Assembly (NCBI GenBank): GCA_030596395.1 | Contig: JAUVKF010000036.1 | Location: 1 to 35,658 of the forward strand | Direction of reading: 5' to 3' | Source of the DNA: Chlorobiota bacterium | GTDB taxonomy: Bacteria > Bacteroidota > Bacteroidia > Bacteroidales > F082 | DNA length: 35,658 nt | Shown: positions 8,374-18,200 of the stretch, one piece after another | Position numbering within the stretch: position 1 is the stretch's first letter | How the letters are laid out: every line of letters begins with the position of its first letter | Made by a program: the position numbers and the translations under genes | The notes under the pieces: generated by a model | Told to the model about the DNA's origin: nothing | Database searches by the model: none | The model's input: only the letters and a program-made list of their open reading frames with translations

Positions 8374-8674
8374 GTAAGTAAAGAATTATGAAATCTTTGT
8401 TATTACTGTCGGCTCCGGAATTAAACCGGATCTGGAAGTTTAATATTGGTTCACGCAGAAACGCTAAGGCGCAGAGTTTTTTATTAAAAAAGTTTCTTTG
8501 CGACTCTGCGACTTTGCGTGAGATTTAACCTCCTCACTGGCTATTCCGCCGGTCGGGAATTCCTGCCGTAGCTTTAGCATAGGCAGGGCACGCTGCCCCG
8601 AAGAAAATGTCGCAGCAAATGTATTTTTTTATTTTGATGAAAAAGTGTTTTGCAGAATCTAGACAGCTTCTAAT
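8374..8674. repeat. Gene-free spacer with a CACGCA-type inverted repeat
   Basis: No gene is seen. The strongest structure is at 8451-8521: TCACGCAGAAACGCTAAGGC continuing to GCAGAG on the left, and CTCTGCGACTTTGCGTGA on the right, an imperfect inverted repeat around a T/A-rich centre. Sequences of the CACGCAAAG-CGCAAAG type are common dispersed repeats in Bacteroidota intergenic DNA (recalled knowledge). At 8540-8600 there is a GC-rich stretch with GCCGGTCGGGAATTCCTGCC and GGCAGGGCACGCTGCCC, which can fold locally. Confidence 0.6.
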
Positions 8675-9604
8675 TTAGGAGGCATGAATATATTCCAGGG
8701 CCGATAAGGCAGCTATCGTTCCATCTGCAACTGCGGTGGTTACCTGACGGTATTTTTTCTCGCGTGAATCGCCGGCAACGAAAACACCTTCAACGTTAGT
8801 TTGAAGATCATCTCCTGCAATAATCTCGTTTCTGTGATTCAATTTTACCGAAGTGTTTTTAAGTGTCTCTGTATTTGGCTCATATCCGATTAAAATAAAG
8901 ACGCCATCAATCTTCTTCTCAGATACAATTCCTGTTTTCAGGTTTTTAAAGCTTACTTTTTCCAGTGTTTCGGTACCCGCGAAAGCAGTGATGTGAGAAT
9001 CCATAATGAAGTCAATTTTTGGATTTTCCTTTGCTTCCTTTACCGCATGCTGAAATGCCTGAAAATGATCGAACTCGTGAAGTATGGTAACTTTGCTAGC
9101 ATATTTTGTTAGCGATACCGCTTCTTCCAGCGCTGAATTTCCTCCCCCGACAACAATAATTTCTTTATCCTGAAAAAAATCGCCATCGCAGGTTGCACAA
9201 TACGAAATACCTTTTCCTTTAAATTCAATTTCACCAGGTACATTTAACATGCGTGATCGTCCCCCCATGGCAAGAATAACAACAGGCGCTTCATAAATCA
9301 AATTATCGTTTACAGTAACTGTTTTGGATTTTTGTTGAATGGCTAGTCCGGTAATATTGATATTTGATTTGATATCGCATCCAAAGGATTTGGCCTGTTT
9401 TTTCATGGTTGACGAAAGCTGGTATCCGCTTATGCTTTCCACGCCCGGATAATTTGCAATCTGATGGGTAAGAACCATCTGGCCGCCGATAATCCCGGTA
9501 TCAAGAATCAGGGTTTTTGCTTTGGCTCGCGCAAGGTATAATCCTGCGGTTAAACCGGCCGGACCACCGCCGATAATAATAGCATCGTAATGTTTTTTTT
9601 CCAT
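8675..9604 (-). CDS. trxB: Thioredoxin reductase (NADPH)
   Basis: 309 residues, the normal length for a low-molecular-weight thioredoxin reductase. The N-terminal FAD dinucleotide fold is IIIGGGPAGLTAGLYLARA, the redox-active disulfide is CATC (Cys136, Cys139), the NAD(P)H fold is VVGGGNSALEEA, and the C-terminal FAD motif is GVFVAGDSREKKYRQ followed by TAVADG. It transfers electrons from NAD(P)H to a thioredoxin in the cytoplasm. The second nucleotide-binding fold is not followed by an obvious HRR-type arginine pair (the segment reads VTILHEFDHFQA), so cofactor preference may differ from E. coli TrxB and could be NADH or a flavin-linked donor (inference). The atypical thioredoxin gene at 9688-10032 lies just upstream on the same strand with an 83-nt gap, which suggests a co-transcribed pair. 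Confidence 0.93.
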   Translation of the reverse strand: MEKKHYDAIIIGGGPAGLTAGLYLARAKAKTLILDTGIIGGQMVLTHQIANYPGVESISGYQLSSTMKKQAKSFGCDIKSNINITGLAIQQKSKTVTVNDNLIYEAPVVILAMGGRSRMLNVPGEIEFKGKGISYCATCDGDFFQDKEIIVVGGGNSALEEAVSLTKYASKVTILHEFDHFQAFQHAVKEAKENPKIDFIMDSHITAFAGTETLEKVSFKNLKTGIVSEKKIDGVFILIGYEPNTETLKNTSVKLNHRNEIIAGDDLQTNVEGVFVAGDSREKKYRQVTTAVADGTIAALSALEYIHAS

Positions 9605-9687
9605 TGTTATAAAATGATAAGGCCTGACAAACTTTCCTGAAAAATGTGATCAGCAAAACTTGTCAGGTATATTCCTGTTAAAAGGGT

Positions 9688-10032
9688 TTAATTTAGTTCC
9701 CGGCTTAGAATTTCTGCTATTTGCTCCCTGTTTTGGATACTGCTTGTGGCTTCAATAACTTTACCGTTTTTATAATAAATGGTAAACGGTAATCCCATAA
9801 AGCTTGCTGCCTCAGGAAGATTTCTGATAACTGAAGCATGTGGGTTATCGAAAAGCATATCCCTGAACTCAACTTGTGGATACTCATCCTGTAGTTCTTC
9901 CATAATGTCGTAAACGGGTAAGCACATGGGCCCCATGCGTCCGCAACAGATCATTACATTTTCATTGTTATTAATTAACTCGCTATGCTCATCAGCTGTA
10001 GCAACATGTTTCAAATTTGTTTGTAAAGTCAT
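9688..10032 (-). CDS. Atypical thioredoxin-fold protein with CX6C centre
   Basis: 114 residues of thioredoxin size without a signal peptide. Where thioredoxin has W-CGPC, this protein has CCGRMGPMCLPVYDIMEEL, giving Cys29, Cys30 and Cys37; six residues separate Cys30 and Cys37. The rest keeps the fold: a beta-strand before the centre (NVMICC), EFRDMLFDNP as the next strand, and SFMGLPFTIYYKNGKV containing the expected cis-proline strand and KNG turn. The gene directly precedes trxB, so it is probably that reductase's substrate. Similar proteins with this cysteine spacing occur in strict anaerobes (recollection). Whether a disulfide forms between 30 and 37 or 29 and 37 is not known. Confidence 0.8.
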   Translation of the reverse strand: MTLQTNLKHVATADEHSELINNNENVMICCGRMGPMCLPVYDIMEELQDEYPQVEFRDMLFDNPHASVIRNLPEAASFMGLPFTIYYKNGKVIEATSSIQNREQIAEILSRELN

Positions 10033-10430
10033 ATCTTCAGAATTAAAAATTAAAATTACTGCATATCACAAATTGTGCCAAAAGGTGATATTAAAGCGAT
10101 ATAATTATATATAAATGATGATAAGAGACCTTTGCCAAGCTTCAGAAAATTCTAATTCTTTATTTGCACTCAGGATGACGGTTTTAGATTGGGAGTGTTT
10201 GTCATGCTGAGCGCCTGCCTGCCAAAGCGAAACGACGGACAGGGAATGGAATGTAGCGAAGTATCTTTATTAGGTTTCATAAAGATCCCTGCCTGACGGC
10301 GAGGCAGGCTTCTCCGTCAACTGACAGATCAGGATGACAAAATGGATGTTTTACAAAAGTCTCAAATAGTACTTTGGAAGTAAATAGTCTTTCAGTCCGT
10401 GTCAGGGGTTAACCGGGCTTATTGTATCAG
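10033..10430. repeat. Gene-free spacer with a dispersed GTCATGCTGAG-type inverted repeat
   Basis: No gene is supported. At about 10168-10340 the sequence runs from CTCAGGATGAC, then TTTGTCATGCTGAGCG, GAATGTAGCGAAGTATCT, to AAAGATCCC and finally ATCAGGATGACAAA. The outer parts are inverted copies (TTTGTCATGCTGA against TCAGGATGACAAA). This is the common Bacteroidota intergenic repeat that pairs TCATGCTGAGCG with CTCAGGATGA (recalled). It carries GC-rich inserts: GCCTGCCTGCC near 10212, CCTGCCTGACGGCGAGGCAGG at 10288-10308, and a degenerate CTCCGTCAACTGAC at 10312-10325 that matches palindromes in rnpB. The first 100 nt are AT-rich and should hold the promoter of the thioredoxin gene, but no clean -7 box was found. 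Confidence 0.6.
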
Positions 10431-11213
10431 TTAATCATAAAAAGATTTGATCACCCTTAACTGGTGGGTGTATTGATTTGTGTCAACATTGAAAATACCC
10501 TGGTGGTCAATTTTGTCTATTCTTACCTTACCCGAAGCATGAATGATCTGGTTGTCGTCTAAAATGATCCCAACATGGTTAATGTTCCCATCTTCGTTGC
10601 CAAAAAATGCAAGGTCACCGGTATTTGCCTCATGGATAAAGTTTATGGTGTTACCCTGAAGAACTTGTTGGGCTGAATCACGAGGGAGGAAAGTACCACC
10701 GATCTTAAAAACGAGTTGCGTGAACCCGGAACAATCTATTCCAAAAAGAGAACGGCCTCCCCACAGGTAAGGTGCATTAACGTACTTTTTTGCGATTTCC
10801 ATTAAACCAATTCTGTCAGTTTTGTTTTTCGAATGGTGGCTTTGCCCGTTGTAAACAAACTCAGTTCCATTCAAAAAAAATCGGTTGTTATGATATTGTG
10901 GCAAACTTGACCCCAGTGTAAGCATTACTTTCGACTTTGTATCAACCGATTCTGCTACAGCGGCAAAATCCATTACATAAAACCGGTTCGTGGTTAGCAG
11001 GTCATTGTATTCACTTTGGTCTATCACGGAAACTTGTTTATTATCAACCCAACCGTCATACTGATCATCAGCTGATTCGATGAGCAGCCAATTTTTATAT
11101 TTGTCTTTTATTACCAAAACATCTCCAAACAGTAGCTGATTAATCATTTCAGTTCGGTCGCCCGGCTGAATTCGAACCGGAATCAGTGTTTGGTTGCAAA
11201 TAGCATAATCCAT
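10431..11213 (-). CDS. NlpC/P60 (C40) peptidase with SH3-like domain, cytoplasmic
   Basis: 260 residues with no signal peptide. Residues ~1-130 form bacterial SH3-like modules (PVRIQPGDRTEMINQLLFGD, NWLLIES, GWVDNKQ). Residues ~135-258 form an NlpC/P60 cysteine peptidase with Cys161 in GIDCSGFTQLVF, His213 in NHVGIIL and His225 in IIHASG as the catalytic set, plus GDLAFFG. This architecture matches gamma-D-glutamyl-L-diamino acid endopeptidases such as dipeptidyl-peptidase VI and YkfC, which cut murein peptides. Without an export signal it most likely recycles cell-wall peptides in the cytoplasm. The gene is divergent from the PgpH-like gene, with about 64 nt between the starts. Confidence 0.88.
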   Translation of the reverse strand: MDYAICNQTLIPVRIQPGDRTEMINQLLFGDVLVIKDKYKNWLLIESADDQYDGWVDNKQVSVIDQSEYNDLLTTNRFYVMDFAAVAESVDTKSKVMLTLGSSLPQYHNNRFFLNGTEFVYNGQSHHSKNKTDRIGLMEIAKKYVNAPYLWGGRSLFGIDCSGFTQLVFKIGGTFLPRDSAQQVLQGNTINFIHEANTGDLAFFGNEDGNINHVGIILDDNQIIHASGKVRIDKIDHQGIFNVDTNQYTHQLRVIKSFYD

Positions 11214-11250
11214 CTTTTTGGCAATTTATAATTTCTAATTGTGCTTTTAC

Positions 11251-11258
11251 TATTTTTG
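11251..11258 (+). promoter_or_regulatory. Bacteroidota -7 box of the 7TM-HD gene
   Basis: TATTTTTG fits TAnnTTTG exactly and lies 19 nt before the ATG at 11278. The expected -33 TTTG about 20 nt upstream is not well matched. Confidence 0.45.
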
Positions 11259-11277
11259 TTCTGAAAAACAGGTAATA

Positions 11278-13344
11278 ATGGCTTCTATTTTTTCAAAAGT
11301 ACAATATAATTATTATGAAATTCTAAAGGTAATACTATTTATTCTGGCTATTGTATTTGTTGTTTGGATTAGCCCTAAGGAAAGTTTTTTCAGATACGAA
11401 TTCCAACAAGGCAAGCCCTGGAATCACAACGATTTGATTGCCCCTTTTGACTTTTCTATACTTAAAACGGAAAAACAAATTTCTGAAGAACGTGAACAAA
11501 TACTACGCAACTTCTCGCCATACTTTGAATATTATGAGGAGATTACCATTTCAGGTAAGAAAAACCTGGAAAAACTTTTTGGCGAGCGGTGGATTCTTCG
11601 GTTTGGCAACGAACGTCACAACGACTCATTGAAGTACACCAAATTTCTTGTAAGATTATTTGAGCAGATTCAGAAGAAAGGTATTATCAGGTATGATGCT
11701 ATTTTAGAAGGAAAAACAGAAAGCTCGCGACTTCGATTGATTAAAGGAAATCAAGTATCCGATGTAGCACTTGGGAAGCTGTATAATATCCGTTCGGCCA
11801 ACGATTTTGCACAGAGTAATATCGTTAACTTTTCGGTAGAGGACAGTATTTTCTTACGAAATATGATCACTCAGTCTCTCGTTCAAAATGTATTTTTTGA
11901 AGATGATTTGAGTCAGGATGAAATTGATCATATCCTCAGCCAGATATCTCCCACCCAGGGACTTGTTCAAAAAGGGGAGTTGATCATCTCAACCGGTGAA
12001 GTTGTTTCACCTAAAAAGTATCAATTGTTGAGTTCCCTAAAACAGGAATATGAGCAGGAATTGGGCACATCCGAAGCCAGGCAAATGATCATCTCCGGTA
12101 TGGTGCTGATTATCACGCTGTTGTTTGTTATCCAGTTTTTATACCTGTTGCTTTATAAAAAACCTTTTTACGACGCACTGAAAAATATATTGTTGATTCT
12201 GGTTACACAGGTTTCCCTGATTGCCGCTTCACATTTTATTTTCTATTATTATCCGCATTTGTCATGGATGATACCTTTTGCAATATTGCCGGTAATCCTA
12301 GTCGCTTTTATGGATGCAAGCATCGCCATAATTGTTCATTTGATTACGGTATTAATACTGGGTTTTTATGCACCCAACAGCTTCACTTTTTTCTATACTG
12401 AGTTTGCTGCGGGGCTGATAGCCATATTTACAATTCGTGATTTGTCAAAACGTGCCGACCTGTTCAGGACTTCATTATCTGTCTTCCTGACCTATATGGT
12501 GGTTTATGTGAGTATTCTGCTTGTCCAGGATGGCTCACTCGACAATTTTTCGACCATATTTGTAACCTACCTTGCCGGTAGCTCAATATTGTTACTCCTG
12601 GCTTTCCCGATCATTTTTGTTTACGAAAAGGTATTTGGTATATTAACGCACCTGTCTCTATTGGAACTTTCGAATACCAATAACCCAATGTTGCGTGATC
12701 TTGCTATCAAGGCACCGGGCACATTTCAGCATTCGCTGCAGGTGGCTAACCTGGCATCGGAGGCATTGTATGAAATAGGAGGTGATGCCCTGCTGGCACG
12801 AACAGGAGCACTGTATCATGACATTGGTAAAATGAATAATCCATTGTATTTTGTTGAAAATCAGGTTTCAGGATACAATCCCCATGATGAATTGACTTTT
12901 GAGGAGAGCGCCCAGATCATTATAGGCCATGTGCTGGATGGTATTGAAATGGCCAGAAAAACCCGATTGCCTGAGCAGGTCATTGATTTCATCAGGACAC
13001 ACCATGGCAACAGGAGGGTAGAGTATTTTTACCGCCTTGAAAGAAAATTAAACCCTGGGATGGAAGTGGACCCTTCGGATTTTACCTATCATGGACCTAT
13101 TCCTTTTTCGCGTGAAACTGCAGTTGTGATGATGGCTGATTCGGTTGAGGCGGCATCGAGAAGTATTTCAGAACCTGATGAACAAAAAATCAACGACCTG
13201 GTTGATAATATCATCGGAAGCCAGATGAAAGATAACCAGTTCATCAATGCAAATATTACGATGAAGGAAATATATACGGTGATTAAAGTGTTAAAAAAGA
13301 GATTGCTGAATATTCACCATATCAGAATTGAGTATCCTGATTAG
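11278..13344 (+). CDS. 7TM-HD family phosphohydrolase (PgpH-like c-di-AMP phosphodiesterase)
   Basis: 688 residues from ATG 11278; an open frame begins 13 codons earlier, but this ATG follows a promoter-like box and gives the usual family start. Order of domains: one N-terminal membrane helix (VILFILAIVFVVWI), a roughly 230-residue extracytoplasmic 7TMR-HDED region, a block of seven membrane helices (from about residue 275 to 460), and a cytoplasmic HD domain. Metal-binding residues include His485 in FQHSLQVANL and His514-Asp515 in ALYHDIGKMNNP, followed by IGHVLDGIEMA, RTHHGN and MMADSVEAASRS. Characterised relatives (Listeria PgpH) hydrolyse cyclic di-AMP to pApA; that specificity is known for the family, not shown here. 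No adjacent gene suggests a specific partner. Confidence 0.88.
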   Translation: MASIFSKVQYNYYEILKVILFILAIVFVVWISPKESFFRYEFQQGKPWNHNDLIAPFDFSILKTEKQISEEREQILRNFSPYFEYYEEITISGKKNLEKLFGERWILRFGNERHNDSLKYTKFLVRLFEQIQKKGIIRYDAILEGKTESSRLRLIKGNQVSDVALGKLYNIRSANDFAQSNIVNFSVEDSIFLRNMITQSLVQNVFFEDDLSQDEIDHILSQISPTQGLVQKGELIISTGEVVSPKKYQLLSSLKQEYEQELGTSEARQMIISGMVLIITLLFVIQFLYLLLYKKPFYDALKNILLILVTQVSLIAASHFIFYYYPHLSWMIPFAILPVILVAFMDASIAIIVHLITVLILGFYAPNSFTFFYTEFAAGLIAIFTIRDLSKRADLFRTSLSVFLTYMVVYVSILLVQDGSLDNFSTIFVTYLAGSSILLLLAFPIIFVYEKVFGILTHLSLLELSNTNNPMLRDLAIKAPGTFQHSLQVANLASEALYEIGGDALLARTGALYHDIGKMNNPLYFVENQVSGYNPHDELTFEESAQIIIGHVLDGIEMARKTRLPEQVIDFIRTHHGNRRVEYFYRLERKLNPGMEVDPSDFTYHGPIPFSRETAVVMMADSVEAASRSISEPDEQKINDLVDNIIGSQMKDNQFINANITMKEIYTVIKVLKKRLLNIHHIRIEYPD

Positions 13345-13385
13345 TCCGCAGTCTTCCCGCCTCCGCTGCGCTACGGTCGGGCTGG

Positions 13386-13427
13386 CAGTCGGCAGTCCAC
13401 AGTCTTCAGTCTTCAGTCATCAGTCAA
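13386..13427. repeat. Six tandem heptamers CAGTCNN
   Basis: Units CAGTCGG, CAGTCCA, CAGTCTT, CAGTCTT, CAGTCAT and CAGTCAA follow one another without gaps. A further CAGTCTT unit at about 13348 is separated from them by a GC-rich insert (CCGCCTCCGCTGCGCTACGG). After the array, 13449-13500 has loosely repeated CATCGAATGAC/CATCGAATAG units. All of it lies between the convergent 7TM-HD and barrel genes. Confidence 0.85.
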
Positions 13428-13506
13428 GCTTTGTTAGAATAACACAATGTATGACTATCGAATCACCATCGAATGACAATTGACTGACCATCGAATAGCC
13501 CTAAAA

Positions 13507-15195
13507 TCAGAACCTTAACCCAATACCTCCCATTATTTCAAGACCCTGAACAGGATAATTATAATAGCGCTGGTAATTTTTGTTTAAGAGGTTTGTACCA
13601 CTAAGCCATACCGAAAAATCTTTGGTAATGTTATAACTTACACCAAGGTTGAGATCAAAAAAGCCATCAAGTGTTATTTCCTGCGCGACAATTAAGAGTT
13701 CGTTGTTAACAGCATATCTCTGTCCGACAAAGGTGCCCTCAAGCCAAACATTTACTTTCTTTTTGATAAGCCATGAACCTCCTAAACTAACCAATGAAAT
13801 GGGTTTGTGATAGGGTTGTGGCAAGGAGTCGAGATTATAAATATTGTATTCCCCATTAAGCCAGATTTTTATGTCGGTTCCAAACTGATAAGTCAATTCA
13901 CCCGAAAAGTTCGTAACATTCCCATCATCATAAAAAACATTAAACTTATTCATTGGTATGGGTGGTCCCCAGATTTTAGATTCTGAAGTGTTGACAAAAA
14001 ATCCCATATCCTTAAAACTTACAAATCTCACCTGTAAATTAAAGCCCAATTGCCTGGCAATATTTCCCCTGACCCCTCCACTAATATCAAATTTGTTGTT
14101 TTGCCATTTCAAGGGTATAACAGAAGATACCCATGGGTTTCTATCAGATAAGTTTAAAAAACTGTTTTTTTCCAAACCGCCACCAATTCCCGCATATATC
14201 GTCAATGCTTCAGGTATAACATTAATATCTACCTTAACGATGGGATTGAATGCAAATATTGAATTGTTTGATGACAAGTAGGCAAACCTTAACCCAATTA
14301 AAAAATTAACGATTCCATATTTGGCTTTAAAGTAAGGGGTTCCTTCAATTAATACATCCGTGTTGCTTTGGATGGTGTCCTTGTTCCCGTAATACTCAAC
14401 TTTACCTTCTAAACCCAGATGTTGGAAATTGAGCAACTTAGTGACACTGAACGCTTTGTGTAAATCAAAATCGAATTGGGCATTGGTTTCTGAGGTCTTA
14501 TACTTATCAAAGTAATAATAGGCCGAAACATTAAAAGCATGGTGCAACTTACTTTCCTTTTTGTACTGGCTTTTGAAACCAACAGTTGCTTTAATAAGGT
14601 TAAACATCTGTTTCAGATTATCCTCATCCATGGTTACATTAGGGAAATCATCCGGTTTATAACCGTAATAACGATTGGTGTTTAACCCATAACCGGCCGA
14701 GATGGAAAAAACATGATTATTCATTAATTTTTTCCAACCAACATTTACCCGTGAATTGGAATAAGGACTGGGAGAATAATCGGGGATGTTCCTGAATGAA
14801 GACAGGTGGAAAATAGAGGCATTGAAAACAGCCTCATTACTGCCGCTGCTATGCGCAAAATCAATATAAGGGCTAACCCAGCTACCTATACCTGCCTTGA
14901 GGTAATTATTATAGATCTTCGCTTTCCTGTCGGTCCTGATTTTTGCTGCATCGATGGGTTCGAGTGTGATTTGAGTGGGCTGCTCAACATCAATCGATTC
15001 GAAAACAAATTCAGGTTTTTTCAGGGTCAAAGAGAATGTTTCAGGTTTTGTATTGATCTTAAAAGCCTGGTTGATAGTGGGGTCATACGAACCCCTGATG
15101 GTAACCTCTTCATTATAATCACGTTCGGTTCCCTGTCCGAAAGCAGAGAATGCAATTACACTAACAAGATGCAATATCACCAGTCGTTTGATCAT
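13507..15195 (-). CDS. Outer-membrane beta-barrel protein paired with the TPR protein
   Basis: About 562 residues from ATG 15195, which begins directly with a signal peptide (MIKRLVILHLVSVIAFSAFG, then QG). In-frame ATGs at 15216, 15234, 15240 and 15252 are also possible, and the last two would approach or overlap the end of the upstream TPR gene, whose stop is at 15245-15247. The mature part starts RDYNEEVTIRGSYDPTI, then has many amphipathic, aromatic-rich strands and ends with an FSVWLSGTNLLNKNYQRYY segment and a terminal strand IMGGIGLRF. The end resembles the C-terminus of TonB-dependent receptors, but no plug domain is apparent, so it is best described as a receptor-like barrel without a recognisable plug. 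Close spacing suggests one transcript with the TPR gene. Substrate and role are unknown. Confidence 0.8.
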   Translation of the reverse strand: MIKRLVILHLVSVIAFSAFGQGTERDYNEEVTIRGSYDPTINQAFKINTKPETFSLTLKKPEFVFESIDVEQPTQITLEPIDAAKIRTDRKAKIYNNYLKAGIGSWVSPYIDFAHSSGSNEAVFNASIFHLSSFRNIPDYSPSPYSNSRVNVGWKKLMNNHVFSISAGYGLNTNRYYGYKPDDFPNVTMDEDNLKQMFNLIKATVGFKSQYKKESKLHHAFNVSAYYYFDKYKTSETNAQFDFDLHKAFSVTKLLNFQHLGLEGKVEYYGNKDTIQSNTDVLIEGTPYFKAKYGIVNFLIGLRFAYLSSNNSIFAFNPIVKVDINVIPEALTIYAGIGGGLEKNSFLNLSDRNPWVSSVIPLKWQNNKFDISGGVRGNIARQLGFNLQVRFVSFKDMGFFVNTSESKIWGPPIPMNKFNVFYDDGNVTNFSGELTYQFGTDIKIWLNGEYNIYNLDSLPQPYHKPISLVSLGGSWLIKKKVNVWLEGTFVGQRYAVNNELLIVAQEITLDGFFDLNLGVSYNITKDFSVWLSGTNLLNKNYQRYYNYPVQGLEIMGGIGLRF

Positions 15196-15244
15196 TTTAC
15201 TTTTGTTGTAACTCATATATTTTATCTGCTTCATGCTCATGTGC

Positions 15245-18200
15245 TTATTCATTGTCAATTCCGGTTTCTTCTGTCTGTTTCGATAATACTTCCAGTTTTG
15301 CCCTGGCCACATTTTTCAAATCATCACCCGGATAGTTATCAATAACACTTTGTAATGTTTGTTCGGCCTGAAAGGTATTGTCTCGTTTCACATAAATATC
15401 TGCCAGGAGGATGAAGCCTTTTGCAATCCAGTAATCATAGTCAGCATATTGTTCGGGGATTTGATAAATCAGGCTCTCGGATTGATCAAATTCATTATTC
15501 TGAAAGTGAATTAGTGCGAGCTGATACTTCGCTTCTGCACCCAGTTCACCGGATGTCAGCTCATCTGTGATACCAAGTTCTTTTCTGGCAATAGCCATGT
15601 TTTGCATTTCAAGCGCTGATTTTGCGAGCACATAATGTGCAAATACGATCTGGTTTTCGTTTACCTGTTCTGTTTTTAACAATTGAGCAGCAAAGCTTGA
15701 GGCATTTTGATAATCACCCAATAAGTATGCACATCGCATGGCGCCATCATTGCCTTCAACACGCATACCCTGGATCTCGGCTATTTCCGAAAGCCTTGAA
15801 TAATAAGTAAAAGCATCGCTGTAGTTTTTATTGTCAAACTCAATACGTGCAGCTTTTAACAGCACATCATCGGTGTACTGGTTATCCGGAAAATCAATGA
15901 TCTTTAAATAGTATTCCATTGCCTGATCGGGCATATTTTGTTTTTCGAAGCATGCTGACAGGTAGTAATAGGAAGTAAGTACAAAGCCGCCATTCGGAAA
16001 TTTCTTCAGGTAGTTTTTCAAGGAATTGATTGCCTTGTTACAGTTGTTGGCAATGTAATAATTTTCTCCGGTTGCGAATGTCAGTGAATCTTCTTCACTT
16101 ATAGATACCTGAATGAAATCGAGACTTTTGGCGTAGGCAAAATATTCATCTACCCTTCCAATATCCATATAAACATTCTGTAGGGTATTCATGGCCTCTT
16201 TGGCTTCGAGTGATGCAGGATATTTCTTAACCACCTCTTTTAAGGTGCTGATAGCCCGGTCGTACTGCTTGTTGTTGTAATAAACAAACCCCATTTTTAT
16301 GAGTGCTTTTTTCGAGAGGCTACTGCCGGGGCGCTCTTTCACCAGTTTGTCAAAATAAACAATCGCACTCCGCTGGTCATTCATAACCAGGCTTGTGGAG
16401 GCGATTTCATACAGGGCGTCATCGTAAAGTATTGAAGAACTATACTTTGTGGTTAAAGTCTTTAAAGTGCTTATTTTTTTATTGAAATTGTCCATTGCAC
16501 CATAGCAAAAAGCACGCTGGTACAATGCATAATCGGTTCCCTGTATGCCACTGGCAATTACCTTGTCGTAACCGTTTGCTGCCTTGCTGTATTTTTTTGT
16601 GATGTAGTAACTGTCGGCAAGCCTTAAGTGTGCATCACTTATTAAGTTGGAAGGATTTCCACTCTGGTTCAGGAATCGGTTGAAATAATCAGCAGCAGTG
16701 CTGTATTGTTTTAAATTATAGGTAGCATAAGCATAATTGTATAGCCCCGTATTATACAATCTGGTTTGTTTTGCCGAAGGTGAGGAGATAAATTTTTTAA
16801 ACATCCCTGCTGCATCCCTGAATTGTTTCAAACGATAATATGAATCGCCCATCCAGAAAACTGATTTTGCCTCCAGTGTATTGTCCGGCGTATATTTAAG
16901 TGATTTTTCAAAATAACCAATGGCATCTGTGTAAGCGCCTCGGTTGAAGTAATCAACTCCCTGTGCAAAAGCTATTTGCTGATATACTGCCAACAGTTTT
17001 GAATTTGGGTTCCTGGTTTGCTCGATGGATTGTAAGGCGCCCCTGTAATTTTTTGATGTTACGTACAACTGGGCAAGCAGGTCGTAGGCTTCATTTATCC
17101 TGGGCAGGCCCGGATTTTTTTCAATAAAATCTTCTACAATAACAACCGGATCGTTGTAAGGATCCCCGCCAAGTTCAAGGGTAACTTTTACGTAATTGTA
17201 CAAAGCATCTGTTGAAACCGATTTGCTTTTTCCCTCGTTGTATGCTTTCATAAATGAACTTTGGGCAAATTTCGGTTCACCGGTATTTAGGTAGCAAAAT
17301 CCAAGATGATACCAGGTATTCTGGGCATAGGTGTCACTATCACGGCTGGCCTCCTGAAAATTGTGAATAGCGGCTTTATATTTCTTTCCTGCAAATTTGC
17401 AATAGCCTATCCGATAATGTTCATCAGCACTAATTTTCTTTCGCGCCGACCTTTCATAAATGTCGAAGTATTCTAAAGCCTTTTCAAACTCATCAAGATT
17501 ATAATAGGAGTTTGCAATAAGCCTGGCAATTTCTGCTTTTGATTTGCTGTCTGCTTTCGCGATAAATTTCTCACCCTCATCAATTGCAGTCTGGTACTCG
17601 CCTAATTCGTAATAAATGTGAACCATATACCTTGGAACATATTTACTGTACCGCCTGTTGTTTTCAATTTTTTTGAAATTCTCCAATGCAACCTGGTAAT
17701 TTCCTTTTTCATACTGAATATGGGCAGAATAATAAAAAGCAGGCTGAGCATAAGCGTTTTTTGTACTCTTTACTTTTCCAAATGAGTTGTATGCTGCATC
17801 CAGTCTGTCAGCTTCCAATTCACAATATCCTTTCTTGTAATAGTATTCAAATCGTTGAACTTTGTTCAATTGACGAGGTGAAACGTTTTTATAGGATTCG
17901 AGCGCTTTTGAATATTTACGTTTCTTGTAATAAAGATTACCCAATTCAAAATTAATGGCTGGAAGCCAGGCACTTTCAGGATATGTTGCAGCAAAACCTT
18001 TTACCCTGTTCAAAGCATTTTTGTGCTCCATTTTTACAGCACAAACTGTTTGATAATAGGTGGCATTTTCGTACAGCGTATGCGAAGGCTTACTCACCTC
18101 GTTTTTGTATTGAGCAAATAACTTTTCAGCTGACCCGTAATTTTCGTTATCAAACAGGGCTAATGCACGATTATATGTGTTTTGGGGCTTATCATTTACA

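Noticed and set aside
13386-13427. CRISPR array
   Set aside because: Units are 7 bp with 2-bp variable parts; there are no 25-40 bp repeats, no spacers and no cas genes.
13958-14281. 107-codon plus-strand frame
   Set aside because: Antisense to the beta-barrel gene, with no domain or signal; a shadow frame.
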